From an uncultured Pelagibacteraceae bacterium (GTDB taxonomy: Bacteria; Pseudomonadota; Alphaproteobacteria; Pelagibacterales; Pelagibacteraceae): a DNA stretch of 64,000 bases. Of the stretch, positions 45,992 to 54,914 are shown piece by piece; position 1 is the stretch's first letter, and each line of letters begins with the position of its first letter. The stretch lies in assembly GCA_902557935.1 (NCBI GenBank), contig CACECJ010000001.1, forward strand, positions 62,001 to 126,000, read 5' to 3'. The translations under genes were made by a program, and so were the position numbers. The notes under the pieces are model-generated. The model was not told the DNA's origin, searched no databases, and worked only from the letters and a program-made list of their open reading frames with translations.

Positions 45992-47290
45992 TTATTTTAT
46001 TTTTAGCGCTCTTTTAAAAATTATATTAATTTTTTTGGTATGGTAACTAAAATCAAATAACTTTTTAATTTTATTAACAGGTATTTTATCAGTAATTTTT
46101 TTATCTAAAATAATATTGGTTAAAAAGGAGGAGTTTTTTTTCCAAGAATTAAGAGCATTTTTTTGAACGATCTTGTACGCTTCTTCTCTTGAATATCCAA
46201 CATTAGTTAATTCTATCAAAACTCTTTGAGAAAAAAAAATCCCGTTGGTGATATCTAAATTTTTAAGCATCCTTTTTGGATATACATTTAAGTTTTTTAT
46301 TACGTTATTTAATCTTGTTAATGCAAAATCCAAAGCAATAGTGGCATCCGGACCAATGTTTCTCTCTACAGCTGAGTGAGAAATATCTCTCTCATGCCAT
46401 AATGAAATATTTTCAAGAGCTGGGATAACACTAGCTCTTATTAATCTAGCTAAACCAGTTAAGTTTTCACTTAATATAGGATTTTTTTTATGAGGCATTG
46501 CAGAGGAACCTTTTTGTTTTTTAGCAAAAAATTCTTCAACTTCATAAACTTCAGTTCTTTGTAGATGTCTTATCTCCACCGCAAATCTCTCAATTGAACT
46601 TGCAATAATTCCAAGAGTGGAAAAAAATTGAGCGTGTCTATCCCTAGGTATTATTTGTGTTGATATTGGTTCAATACTAAGTTTAAGTTTTTTTGCAACA
46701 TAGTTTTCAACTCTTGGATCTATATTAGCAAAGGTACCAACTGCACCAGAGATAGCACAAGTTGAAATTTCCTTTATTGATATTTCTAACCTTTTTTTGT
46801 TTCTTAAGAATTCTTGATAGAAGGTTAGCATTTTTAAGCCGAAAGTAATAGGTTCAGCGTGAATGCCGTGACTTCGTCCAATACATAAAGTATATTTATG
46901 TTTTTTTGCCTGTCGCTTTATTGAACTTAGCAATTGATCAATATCATTTAATAAAATTTCGCCTGACTGTTTCAATTGTAAATTAAAACAAGTATCCAAA
47001 ACGTCTGAAGACGTCATACCTTTATGTAGGTATCTTGCTTCCTTACCTGCTTTTTCGGAAATTGAAGTTAAAAAAGCTATAACATCATGTTTAACTTTTT
47101 CCTCAATTTGTAAAATTCTTTTAACGTTAATTTTCGCCTTACTTTTTACTTTCTTAGAAACTCCTTTAGGAATAATCTTAAACTTTTCCATTGCTTCTGC
47201 AGCAGCCAATTCAATGTCAAGCCATATTGAGTATTTATTTTTATCTTCCCAAATATATTTAATTTCTTTTCTAGAGTATCTTTCAATCAT
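45992..47290 (-). CDS. purB: Adenylosuccinate lyase
   Basis: A 432-residue fumarase/aspartase superfamily tetramer used twice in purine synthesis. MIERYSRKEIKYIWEDKNKYSIWLDIE is the short-type N-terminus; catalytic His lies in GRSHGIHAEPITFG, MTSSDVLDT is upstream, and the signature loop is GSSAMPHKKNPILSENL. The map stop and purB start overlap by 1 nt. Confidence 0.97.
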   Translation of the reverse strand: MIERYSRKEIKYIWEDKNKYSIWLDIELAAAEAMEKFKIIPKGVSKKVKSKAKINVKRILQIEEKVKHDVIAFLTSISEKAGKEARYLHKGMTSSDVLDTCFNLQLKQSGEILLNDIDQLLSSIKRQAKKHKYTLCIGRSHGIHAEPITFGLKMLTFYQEFLRNKKRLEISIKEISTCAISGAVGTFANIDPRVENYVAKKLKLSIEPISTQIIPRDRHAQFFSTLGIIASSIERFAVEIRHLQRTEVYEVEEFFAKKQKGSSAMPHKKNPILSENLTGLARLIRASVIPALENISLWHERDISHSAVERNIGPDATIALDFALTRLNNVIKNLNVYPKRMLKNLDITNGIFFSQRVLIELTNVGYSREEAYKIVQKNALNSWKKNSSFLTNIILDKKITDKIPVNKIKKLFDFSYHTKKINIIFKRALKIK

Positions 47291-48039
47291 TAGTTTTTTG
47301 ACAAAGTAAAAATTTCATAACTATCTTTAGTTACACCTATTGTATGTTCAAATTGTGCAGATAAGGATTTATCTTTTGTGACTGCAGTCCATCCATCATT
47401 GAGAATTTTGGTTTCAAATTTTCCTAAATTTATCATAGGCTCTATTGTAAAAATCATTCCTTCTTTAATTATTTCACCTGTTCCTTTTTTTCCATAATGA
47501 AGGACATTTGGGTCTTTATGGAATTGTTGTCCTATTCCGTGTCCACAAAAATCTTGCACAACAGAAAATCCTTGTGCCTCTACATGCGTTTGAATTGTCT
47601 CTCCAATATCCCCAATACGAATGTCCTCTTTGATAATTTTGATAGCTTTCATCATCGCCTCATAAGTTGTTTGAACTAATTTTTTTGCTTTGATTGAAAC
47701 CTCTCCAATTTCAAATGTTCTACTTGTATCACCATGCCAACCTTCTTTTAAAGCAGTAACATCAACGTTAACAATATCTCCTCCTTTTAAAATTTTGTTT
47801 GAAGGTATTCCGTGACAAACAACGTGATTAGCAGAAGTACAGCACGATTTAGGAAAACCTCTGTAAAAAAGAGGTGCAGAATATGCGCCATGATCATTAA
47901 GATATTCATAACATAATCTATCTATTTCTTCAGTACTAATCCCAGGTCTTACTATTTTAGCAACTTCATCTAATGCTCCGGCAGCTATTAATCCAGCAGA
48001 TCTAGTTTTTTCAAATGCTTCTTTATAATTTTTAATCAT
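47290..48039 (-). CDS. map: Type I methionine aminopeptidase
   Basis: A 249-residue pita-bread metallopeptidase removing N-terminal Met. Metal ligands are Asp in VNVDVTALKEGWHGDTSRTF (two Asp), His in CGHGIGQQFH, Glu in FTIEPMIN and Glu in SAQFEHTIGV. There is no N-terminal zinc extension, so it is type Ia. It lies between sfsA and purB with 1-nt overlaps. Confidence 0.97.
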   Translation of the reverse strand: MIKNYKEAFEKTRSAGLIAAGALDEVAKIVRPGISTEEIDRLCYEYLNDHGAYSAPLFYRGFPKSCCTSANHVVCHGIPSNKILKGGDIVNVDVTALKEGWHGDTSRTFEIGEVSIKAKKLVQTTYEAMMKAIKIIKEDIRIGDIGETIQTHVEAQGFSVVQDFCGHGIGQQFHKDPNVLHYGKKGTGEIIKEGMIFTIEPMINLGKFETKILNDGWTAVTKDKSLSAQFEHTIGVTKDSYEIFTLSKN

Positions 48040-48734
48040 TAAATTTTAGCTTTTATTTTACGATAAAGTTTTATTCCTTTTGCTGAAAATTTACAATCAT
48101 AGCAGAGTACTTTTAGATTTTTTTTCACAGCTTTTGCTAATAATTCACAATATTCAGGATCAATGTCCTTTGCTAATTGAAATTTATTACAATCATCTCT
48201 CTGAATTAAAAAAATGAGAAAAATTTTGTAACCATTTTTATTAGCTTTTAATAATTCTTTAATATGCTTGAGACCTCTTGAAGTTATTGCATCAGGAAAT
48301 TCAGCAATACCTTTTTGTCTTGATAGAGTTACATTTTTAACTTCTATGAAATATTTTTTATCTTTTTTAGTTACTAAAAAGTCAAATCTCGTATTTTCAG
48401 TAAATTTAACCTCTTGCTTTATTATATCTAAATTAATTAAATCTTTAACTTTATTTGAATGTAGGGCATCAAAAACAATTTTATTTGCTTTATGAGTATT
48501 AACTCCTACTCTTGATTTTTGCTCTTTTATAATCTCAAGCGTATATCTAAGTTTTCTATTAGGATTATCAGTCTTACTTAACCAAACTTTGTTACCTTTT
48601 TTTAACAAACCCATCATTGAACCGGTATTTGGACAATGTGCTGTAACAATTTTATTACCGATTTTTACATCTACAAAAAATCGTTTGTATCTTTTTATAA
48701 AATCACCTGATATTAGTTTCTCTTTAAAATTCAT
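48039..48734 (-). CDS. sfsA: SfsA family DNA/RNA nuclease-like protein
   Basis: A 231-residue protein with the family N-terminus RYKRFFVDVKIGNKIVTAHCPNTGSMMGL, then VGVNTHKANKIV and the PD-(D/E)XK-like core RFDFLVTKKDKKYFIEVKNVTLSR. Originally named sugar fermentation stimulation protein; its real role is unclear. It heads the purine operon and starts 16 bp from the divergent molybdopterin-binding gene. Confidence 0.93.
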   Translation of the reverse strand: MNFKEKLISGDFIKRYKRFFVDVKIGNKIVTAHCPNTGSMMGLLKKGNKVWLSKTDNPNRKLRYTLEIIKEQKSRVGVNTHKANKIVFDALHSNKVKDLINLDIIKQEVKFTENTRFDFLVTKKDKKYFIEVKNVTLSRQKGIAEFPDAITSRGLKHIKELLKANKNGYKIFLIFLIQRDDCNKFQLAKDIDPEYCELLAKAVKKNLKVLCYDCKFSAKGIKLYRKIKAKI

Positions 48735-48750
48735 GTATAATTAATAACCT

Positions 48751-49506
48751 ATGAAGAAAAAAAAAAAAGTAAATGCTGCAATTTTAATAATTGGAAATGA
48801 AATTTTATCTGGGAGAACTAAGGATAAAAACATTGCTTTTATAAGTAATTGGCTGAACTTAAATTGTGGAATAACTGTTTTAGAAGTCAGAATTATACCA
48901 GACGTTGAAAAAACCATTGTAGAAACCGTAAAAATTCTTAGTAAAAAATTTGATTATGTATTTACAACGGGCGGCATAGGCCCAACACATGACGACATAA
49001 CTGCTCAGTCAATAGCTAAGGCATTTAAAGTCAAATATGAATATCAAAAGGAGGCTTATAAAATTTTAGAAAGATATTACGGAAAAAAATTTTTTAATGA
49101 AGGTAGAAAAAAAATGTCTAAGATGCCTAAAAATTCAAAGTTGATTTATAATCCATCTAGTGCAGCCCCAGGTTTCATGATAAAGAATGTCCTTTCTTTA
49201 CCTGGTGTTCCATCAATTTTAAATTCAATGATTGAAAATTGTAAACCTTATTTGGTCAAAGGTTCAAAAATATATAGTAAAACTCTAAATGTTTTCACTG
49301 TAGAAAGCACTATTTCAAAAGAATTAGATTCCCTTCAAAGAAAATTTTTAAAAACTGTGGATATTGGTAGTTATCCATTTTTTAGATTAGGTAAAGTAGG
49401 GGTTTCAATAGTTACTAGATCAACGTCTATTAAACAATTATCAAAAGTAAGGAAAGATTTAATTAAAATAGCAAAATCTAAAAAAATAAAAATTCTTAAA
49501 TTATAA
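48751..49506 (+). CDS. Molybdopterin-binding domain protein (CinA N-terminal type)
   Basis: A 251-residue protein matching COG1058: AILIIGNEILSGRTKDKNIAFISNWLN, FTTGGIGPTHDDITAQSIAKAF, NPSSAAPGFMI and LPGVPSIL. The C-terminal deamidase domain of full CinA is absent, as in many short members that act on NAD or ADP-ribose or have unknown roles. Divergent from sfsA with only 16 bp between starts. Confidence 0.88.
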   Translation: MKKKKKVNAAILIIGNEILSGRTKDKNIAFISNWLNLNCGITVLEVRIIPDVEKTIVETVKILSKKFDYVFTTGGIGPTHDDITAQSIAKAFKVKYEYQKEAYKILERYYGKKFFNEGRKKMSKMPKNSKLIYNPSSAAPGFMIKNVLSLPGVPSILNSMIENCKPYLVKGSKIYSKTLNVFTVESTISKELDSLQRKFLKTVDIGSYPFFRLGKVGVSIVTRSTSIKQLSKVRKDLIKIAKSKKIKILKL

Positions 49507-49509
49507 TTA

Positions 49510-49537
49510 TTGAAAAAATAATAAACCTATATATAAA
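49510..49537 (+). promoter_or_regulatory. Possible promoter of the SxtJ-carbamoyltransferase cluster
   Basis: TTGAAA (49510-49515) and TATAAA (49532-49537) are 16 bp apart in the 37-bp spacer before the first gene of the cluster. The expected start site coincides nearly with the ATG at 49544, so the transcript might be leaderless. Confidence 0.4.
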
Positions 49538-49543
49538 AACATT

Positions 49544-49918
49544 ATGTCTGTTAACCCTGAAAAAAAATTTGGCTTACTTTTTTTCTTAGTCTTCTTAATA
49601 ATTGGATTATGGCCTTTATTAAAAAATAACGATATAAGAATTTGGGCAATTATAATAAGTTTATTTTTTCTTATATCATCAATATTATCTTTAAAATTTT
49701 TAGTTCCAATGAATAAGCTTTGGATTAAGTTAGGTGAACAACTTGGAAAATATGTTGCGCCTATAGTTTTATCACTAATTTATTTTTTAATTCTCACACC
49801 TATAGGTCTTTTTATGAGATTAATTGGAAAAGACTTGTTAAACTTAAAATTTTCCAAAAAAAATTCATACTGGATCAATAGACAAAAAGATTTAGGTAAA
49901 ATCGATAAGCAATTTTAA
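49544..49918 (+). CDS. SxtJ family membrane protein
   Basis: A 124-residue membrane protein with about three hydrophobic segments (residues 10-25, 30-50, 75-95) and the conserved SAR of this family: KFGLLFFLVF near the start, KLWIKLGEQLGKYVAPIVLSLIYFLILTPIGLFMRLIGKD in the second half. SxtJ was named from the saxitoxin cluster and commonly precedes DUF5989 and carbamoyltransferase genes, as here. Its function is unknown; a scaffold or membrane anchor for the carbamoyltransferase is one guess. TAATG overlap with the next gene. Confidence 0.83.
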   Translation: MSVNPEKKFGLLFFLVFLIIGLWPLLKNNDIRIWAIIISLFFLISSILSLKFLVPMNKLWIKLGEQLGKYVAPIVLSLIYFLILTPIGLFMRLIGKDLLNLKFSKKNSYWINRQKDLGKIDKQF

Positions 49919-50070
49919 TGATTTCATTTTTGAAAGAATTTTTTGAATTTTTAATGGAAAGAAAAAAATACTGGTTGTTACCAATTATTATAATCTTATT
50001 ATTATTTGGAGTTTTAATAGTCTTAAGTCAAGGTTCAGCCGTAGCTCCATTTATATATACAATTTTTTAA
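49918..50070 (+). CDS. DUF5989 small membrane protein
   Basis: A 50-residue protein: an amphipathic N-terminal helix (FLKEFFEFLMERKKYW), one membrane helix (LLPIIIILLLFGVLIVL) and the conserved tail SQGSAVAPFIYTIF. This is the DUF5989 pattern, typically found between SxtJ and carbamoyltransferase genes. The ATG overlaps the SxtJ stop by 1 nt, so it is translated by coupling. Confidence 0.87.
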   Translation: MISFLKEFFEFLMERKKYWLLPIIIILLLFGVLIVLSQGSAVAPFIYTIF

Positions 50071-50075
50071 ATAAA

Positions 50076-50978
50076 ATGGCAGATTTTTTAAAAAAAAATC
50101 TTAATCAAAATGACGGTATTTTTCAATTAGAATTAAATAATTCTGTGGCAAAAAAAGTATCTGACTTTTATTCTAACAACCCTTTTCCAAATTATAAAAA
50201 TGATGATGACAAGATTTCAATTTTAGAAAAGGGAAATAAAAATTTATTAGCTTATCAATTTAAAAAATTTGTTGGTCACAATAAAAAGATTATAGAAATA
50301 GGAAGTGGAACAGGTCAATTATCAACTTATTTCTCTATAGGAAATAACAATTTAATAGTTGCAATGGACGCAACAAAAGAGTCTTTAAAGGTTGCTAAAA
50401 ATTTTGCAAGAAAAAATGATATTCAAAATGTTCTATATTTAAATGTTGATATATTTGATGATGTTTTAACTGATGAATATTTTGATTTTATTTGGTGTAA
50501 TGGTGTTTTGCATCACACGAAAAATCCTAGTGCAGCATTCAATGTTATTATTAAATCTTTAAAAAAAAATGGATATATATTAGTTGGCTTATATAATAAA
50601 TTTGGAAGAATTAGAACATTGGTGAGAAAAATATTTTATAAAACTTTTGGCATTAAATTTTTAAAAATATTTGATCCTACATTAAAAAAATTGAAAATTT
50701 CAGAAGAGGAAAAATTAGCATGGATTAAAGATCAGTACGATCATCCACAAGAAAGTCTCCATACACTAGATGAAGTCCTCATATGGTTCAAAAAAAATGA
50801 TATTGATTTTATAAGTTCAATACCAACCTGTGACTTTTTGGATAGTAAATATGAAGATATATTCAAAAAAAAATCTAGGGGAAATTATTTTTATAGGTTG
50901 TTAAGTCAAATATTAATGATATTTAATAGATTAGGATCTGATGGGGGACTATTTATAGTAATTGGAAAGAAAAAATAA
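50076..50978 (+). CDS. Class I SAM-dependent methyltransferase
   Basis: A 300-residue methyltransferase. VSDFYSNNPFPNYKNDDD opens the domain as in many glycan or lipid methyltransferases, motif I is IIEIGSGTGQLSTYF, motif post I ends AMDATKESLKVAKNFA, FIWCNGVLHHTKNPSAAF is motif II and LKKNGYILVGLYNKFGR is motif III. The C-terminal part (residues 190-300) carries conserved Tyr/Trp segments of unknown role. It overlaps the next gene by 1 nt; likely modifies a product of this cluster. Confidence 0.8.
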   Translation: MADFLKKNLNQNDGIFQLELNNSVAKKVSDFYSNNPFPNYKNDDDKISILEKGNKNLLAYQFKKFVGHNKKIIEIGSGTGQLSTYFSIGNNNLIVAMDATKESLKVAKNFARKNDIQNVLYLNVDIFDDVLTDEYFDFIWCNGVLHHTKNPSAAFNVIIKSLKKNGYILVGLYNKFGRIRTLVRKIFYKTFGIKFLKIFDPTLKKLKISEEEKLAWIKDQYDHPQESLHTLDEVLIWFKKNDIDFISSIPTCDFLDSKYEDIFKKKSRGNYFYRLLSQILMIFNRLGSDGGLFIVIGKKK

Positions 50979-51919
50979 TGAGAAACAAAACTTCACAATT
51001 AATATTTATTAAGTTTCCAATCATATTTCCAATATTATATGGATTAATATTATTTTATTTTCCAACATACGAAAGAGAATTAGTACTAATAACTATTCTT
51101 TTACTTGCCGAAACTCATTTCGGAGCTACTTGGCCTTTCTTTTTAAATAAGGTTAATCATCAATATCTTAAAGATAATAAGATTAACCTTATATATATTC
51201 CTATTCTTATTTTATCTTTATGCGTATTAGGATATGTTTATTTTAGAAATCTTTTTCTTTTAATCTTTTTCGCAGCAAATGTTTTTCATGTAACACGACA
51301 AAGCTGGGGGATTTGTAAACTTTATTGTAAGAATGAAACTGAATTTAAATTTCAATCTAACCTAATATACTCTATCAATTTTTTGTTATTTGTCGTTGCT
51401 TTTTTTAGATTTTATACTCCTTTGATTAAGATAGAGCATTTAGTTCTTTTAAATTTATTATTTGGAACTATTATTTTAACTACTAGCGTTATATATATTT
51501 TGAGATTTAAGTTTTCAGAAAATTATTTAACATTTTTAACTGGTTGTTTAATTTTCTATCCAGCTTGCTTTGTTAATAATCCTGTTCATGTCATTTTGAT
51601 GGGTGTCACAATGCATTTTACTCAGTATTTATATCTCACAAATTTTGTCAGTAAATCTCGAGAAAGTGAGCTTCAAAATGAAGAAAAAAAAAATAACAAC
51701 CATTTATTTAACTTTTTTTTGATAATTGTAATTTATTCTTTGATTATGACCTTTTTTTCATCAAGCGGAAGTGAAAGAGGTATCTTATTTAAAGATCTTA
51801 TTTTAATTCCTATAATTGGCCAAATGCTCCATTTTTACATAGACTCACAAGTATGGAAATTTAGTGAAAAAAATAATAGAGATAATGTCCTTAGGCATTT
51901 ACAAAAAATAATAAATTAA
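50978..51919 (+). CDS. Polytopic membrane protein, unknown
   Basis: A 313-residue protein with about eight hydrophobic segments throughout and a Lys/Asn-rich loop (SRESELQNEEKKNNNHL) near residue 235. His-containing membrane motifs (LLAETHFGATWP, ANVFHVTRQSWGICKLY, MGVTMHFTQYLYLT, QMLHFYIDSQVWKFSE) are spaced along the chain and could bind metal or an acyl substrate, as in membrane desaturase or hydroxylase-like enzymes, but I do not recognise the family. It sits between the methyltransferase and carbamoyltransferase genes. Confidence 0.65.
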   Translation: MRNKTSQLIFIKFPIIFPILYGLILFYFPTYERELVLITILLLAETHFGATWPFFLNKVNHQYLKDNKINLIYIPILILSLCVLGYVYFRNLFLLIFFAANVFHVTRQSWGICKLYCKNETEFKFQSNLIYSINFLLFVVAFFRFYTPLIKIEHLVLLNLLFGTIILTTSVIYILRFKFSENYLTFLTGCLIFYPACFVNNPVHVILMGVTMHFTQYLYLTNFVSKSRESELQNEEKKNNNHLFNFFLIIVIYSLIMTFFSSSGSERGILFKDLILIPIIGQMLHFYIDSQVWKFSEKNNRDNVLRHLQKIIN

Positions 51920-51936
51920 AAGTTTCTTATTCATAG

Positions 51937-53775
51937 ATGACAGTGATTTTGGGAATATCCGCATTTTATCACGATAGTGCTGCAGCTCTTTTAATTGATG
52001 GAAAAATTGTTTCAGCAGCTCAAGAGGAGAGATTTACTAGAAAAAAACATGATGCAAATTATCCATTCCATGCAATTGAATATGTATTAGAAAATTCAAA
52101 ACTAAAATTAACCGATGTTGATCATATTATCTTCTACGAAAAACCTTTTTTAAAATTTGAAAGATTATTAGAAACTTATCTGCCATTTGCTCCAAAAGGG
52201 TTTAAATCTTTTTCAATTGCAATGCCTGTCTGGTTAAGAGAAAAACTCTTTCAAAAAAAATTTATTTTTGAAAACTTAAAAAGACATGATAAAGATTTTG
52301 ACGCAATAAACAGAATAAATTTTTCTGAACATCATGTAAGTCATGCATCAAGTGCATTTTTTCCATCTCCATTTGAAGAAGCTTTAATTTTAACACTTGA
52401 TGGTGTAGGTGAATGGGCAACTTCTACATTGGCGGTTGGAAAAAAAAACCAAATTAAAATTTTAAAAGAAATACATTTTCCACATTCTTTAGGATTATTA
52501 TATTCGGCTTTCACTTATTATTTGGGTTTTAAAGTTAATAGTGGAGAATACAAAGTAATGGGTTTAGCACCTTACGGATCTCCAAAATATAAAGATATAA
52601 TTAAATCAAAATTAATTGATTTGAAAGAGGACGGATCGTTTAGATTAAATATGAAATATTTTAATTATCCTACTGGACTTACAATGACTAATAAAAACTT
52701 TTCAAAACTATTCGGAAAACCGGTCCGTTCTCCAGAAAATGAAGAAATAAATCAATTTCATATGGATATAGCTGCCTCAATACAAGTTGTTATTGAAGAA
52801 ATCATTTTAAAAATTGTAGAGAATATCTCTACCGAATATAAAATAAAAAACTTATGTTTAGCGGGCGGCGTTGCTCTAAATTGTGTAGCTAATGGTAAAA
52901 TTTTAAAAAAAAAATTTTTTGATAATATCTGGATTCAACCTGCCGCTGGTGACGCAGGAGGATCTTTAGGTTCAGCACTATTTTATTGGCATCAAGTATT
53001 AAACAAAGATAGAAAAATACAAAAATCTGACTCAATGAATGGATCATTTCTTGGACCAAAATTTGAGGACGAAAACATTGAAAGAAAACTGAAAGGTCTA
53101 AATGCAAATTATCAAAAATTTTCTACTGATGAAATGATAGATATAGTTGCTGAAAACTTAAAAAACCAAAAGACTGTAGGATGGTTCCAAGGAAGAATGG
53201 AATTCGGACCTAGAGCTTTAGGAGCTAGATCAATTTTGGCAGATCCTAGGTCAGATAAAATGCAAAAAATTCTAAATTTAAAAATTAAATATAGAGAAAG
53301 TTTTAGACCATTTGCTCCGTCAATTATAATTGATGATTTAACTGATTGGTTTGAGCTAAGCTTAGAAAGCCCTTATATGTTATTAGTATCTGAAATTAAA
53401 AGTAATCTAAAAATTGAAATGACAAAAGAAGAGAAACAATTATTTGGAATTAAAAAATTAAATATTAAAAGATCATCTATACCAGCAGTAACACATGTTG
53501 ATTATTCATCAAGAATTCAAACAGTGCATAAAAAAACTAATCCTATTTATTACAAATTGATACATAAATTTAAAGAATTAACTGGTTGTCCAATTTTAGT
53601 TAATACATCATTTAATATAAGAGGTGAGCCAATCGTATGTAGTGTAGAAGATGCATTTACTTGTTTTATGGGGACAAATTTAGATATATTAGCTATAGGT
53701 AATTTTTTGCTTTTTAAAGAAGATCAAAATAAAAAATTTTCAATAAATTATAAAAAAGAATTTGAGCTAGATTAA
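51937..53775 (+). CDS. O-carbamoyltransferase (NodU/CmcH/TobZ family)
   Basis: A 612-residue two-domain enzyme using carbamoyl phosphate and ATP to carbamoylate a hydroxyl. The N-terminal YrdC-unlike, kinase-fold half has LGISAFYHDSAAALLIDG, metal His in SEHHVSHASSAFF and LTLDGVGEWATS, then CLAGGVALNCVANGKIL; the C-terminal half has GWFQGRMEFGPRALGARSILADPR and FRPFAPSI, and ends with VNTSFNIRGEPIVC. Acceptor is unknown; neighbouring methyltransferase, SGNH and glycosyltransferase genes suggest a surface sugar. Confidence 0.92.
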   Translation: MTVILGISAFYHDSAAALLIDGKIVSAAQEERFTRKKHDANYPFHAIEYVLENSKLKLTDVDHIIFYEKPFLKFERLLETYLPFAPKGFKSFSIAMPVWLREKLFQKKFIFENLKRHDKDFDAINRINFSEHHVSHASSAFFPSPFEEALILTLDGVGEWATSTLAVGKKNQIKILKEIHFPHSLGLLYSAFTYYLGFKVNSGEYKVMGLAPYGSPKYKDIIKSKLIDLKEDGSFRLNMKYFNYPTGLTMTNKNFSKLFGKPVRSPENEEINQFHMDIAASIQVVIEEIILKIVENISTEYKIKNLCLAGGVALNCVANGKILKKKFFDNIWIQPAAGDAGGSLGSALFYWHQVLNKDRKIQKSDSMNGSFLGPKFEDENIERKLKGLNANYQKFSTDEMIDIVAENLKNQKTVGWFQGRMEFGPRALGARSILADPRSDKMQKILNLKIKYRESFRPFAPSIIIDDLTDWFELSLESPYMLLVSEIKSNLKIEMTKEEKQLFGIKKLNIKRSSIPAVTHVDYSSRIQTVHKKTNPIYYKLIHKFKELTGCPILVNTSFNIRGEPIVCSVEDAFTCFMGTNLDILAIGNFLLFKEDQNKKFSINYKKEFELD

Positions 53776-53782
53776 TTTTAAA

Positions 53783-54907
53783 ATGTTTAAAAAATCTATA
53801 ATAGTTTTATTGGTATCGATAATAGTCATTGAATTTTTTTCATTCATAGCAACAAAACTAAATCTTTTAATTGTAAATCACGAACCTAACTATATCTATA
53901 GTCAAGGTAATAAGTGGAGAGTAGAAAACACTAACTGGGGCTCTTGGCATAAACCGAATTATAAAGATAAACACTCAACCAAATGCTTTTCTGTAATCTA
54001 TGAGTCAAATAATATTGGAGCGAGAGATGTAAATGATTACTTTAAAAATGATAAAGACAAATCCCTCATTTTGTTAGGTGATAGTATGGCTGAAGGTTTT
54101 GCAGCGAACATCGAGAACACCTTTGCTAAAAAGCTAGAAGCTAAACTTAATAAAAAGGTATTGAATTTTGGTTCAGCTGCTCATTTCGGACCACTGCAAG
54201 TAAAAATTTTGTATGATGAAATGGCAAAATTTTATAATCACGATGAAATTATTTTATTTTTAAATTTAAATGATGATTTTGTTGATAATAATTGGAATTT
54301 TTGGAACACAAAAATAAGAAGATTAAGGCATAGACCTTATTTTATAAAAAATGATAAAAATGAGTTTGAGATTTTTTATCCAACTCAAAATATGAGTAAT
54401 TTTAAAAAAAAATTATACGAATTTTATTTTTTTAATGTTCAAGGTTTTCTTACAAAGTATACATACACAGCAAACACTCTTAAAACGGTTAATTCAGTTT
54501 TAGGTAAATATAGAGTTAGACAGATTAATAAAGATAAACATATTAAAGAGAAACCAAATTTTGACAACACTCACTCTTACTTTATTGATGATAAATTATC
54601 GATAAATGGAACTTTATTTTCACTAGAGGAATTTTTCAAAATTAGTAAAGATATTAAAAAAACAGTGGTCCTTATTCCTCAAGTGGATGATTTGGTAAGG
54701 ATAGAAAGCGGCGAAACTTTTAAAAATCTTTATTGGTATCGGAAATTTAGTCGTCTTTTAAAAAAATATAATACCAAACTAATTGATCTTTCAGAGCATT
54801 TTAGCTCAAAGGAGTATAAAAAAATGAGACATACTTGTGACCATCACTGGAATTCATCTGGAAATTTAAAGGTAGCTGATTTAGTTTACTTTCTAAATTA
54901 TAAATAA
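53783..54907 (+). CDS. SGNH-hydrolase-like membrane-anchored protein
   Basis: A 374-residue protein with one N-terminal membrane helix (about residues 7-27) and a periplasmic domain. ILLGDSMAEGFAA is SGNH block I (Ser nucleophile), a Gly/Asn pair appears in NFGSAAHFGP and LNLNDDFVDN, and the late TCDHHWNSSGNLKVADL holds the Asp-x-x-His of block V. Such proteins add or remove acyl groups on extracellular glycans. It fits with the carbamoyltransferase cluster, 7 nt downstream of it. Confidence 0.75.
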   Translation: MFKKSIIVLLVSIIVIEFFSFIATKLNLLIVNHEPNYIYSQGNKWRVENTNWGSWHKPNYKDKHSTKCFSVIYESNNIGARDVNDYFKNDKDKSLILLGDSMAEGFAANIENTFAKKLEAKLNKKVLNFGSAAHFGPLQVKILYDEMAKFYNHDEIILFLNLNDDFVDNNWNFWNTKIRRLRHRPYFIKNDKNEFEIFYPTQNMSNFKKKLYEFYFFNVQGFLTKYTYTANTLKTVNSVLGKYRVRQINKDKHIKEKPNFDNTHSYFIDDKLSINGTLFSLEEFFKISKDIKKTVVLIPQVDDLVRIESGETFKNLYWYRKFSRLLKKYNTKLIDLSEHFSSKEYKKMRHTCDHHWNSSGNLKVADLVYFLNYK

Positions 54908-54914
54908 TTTAAGT

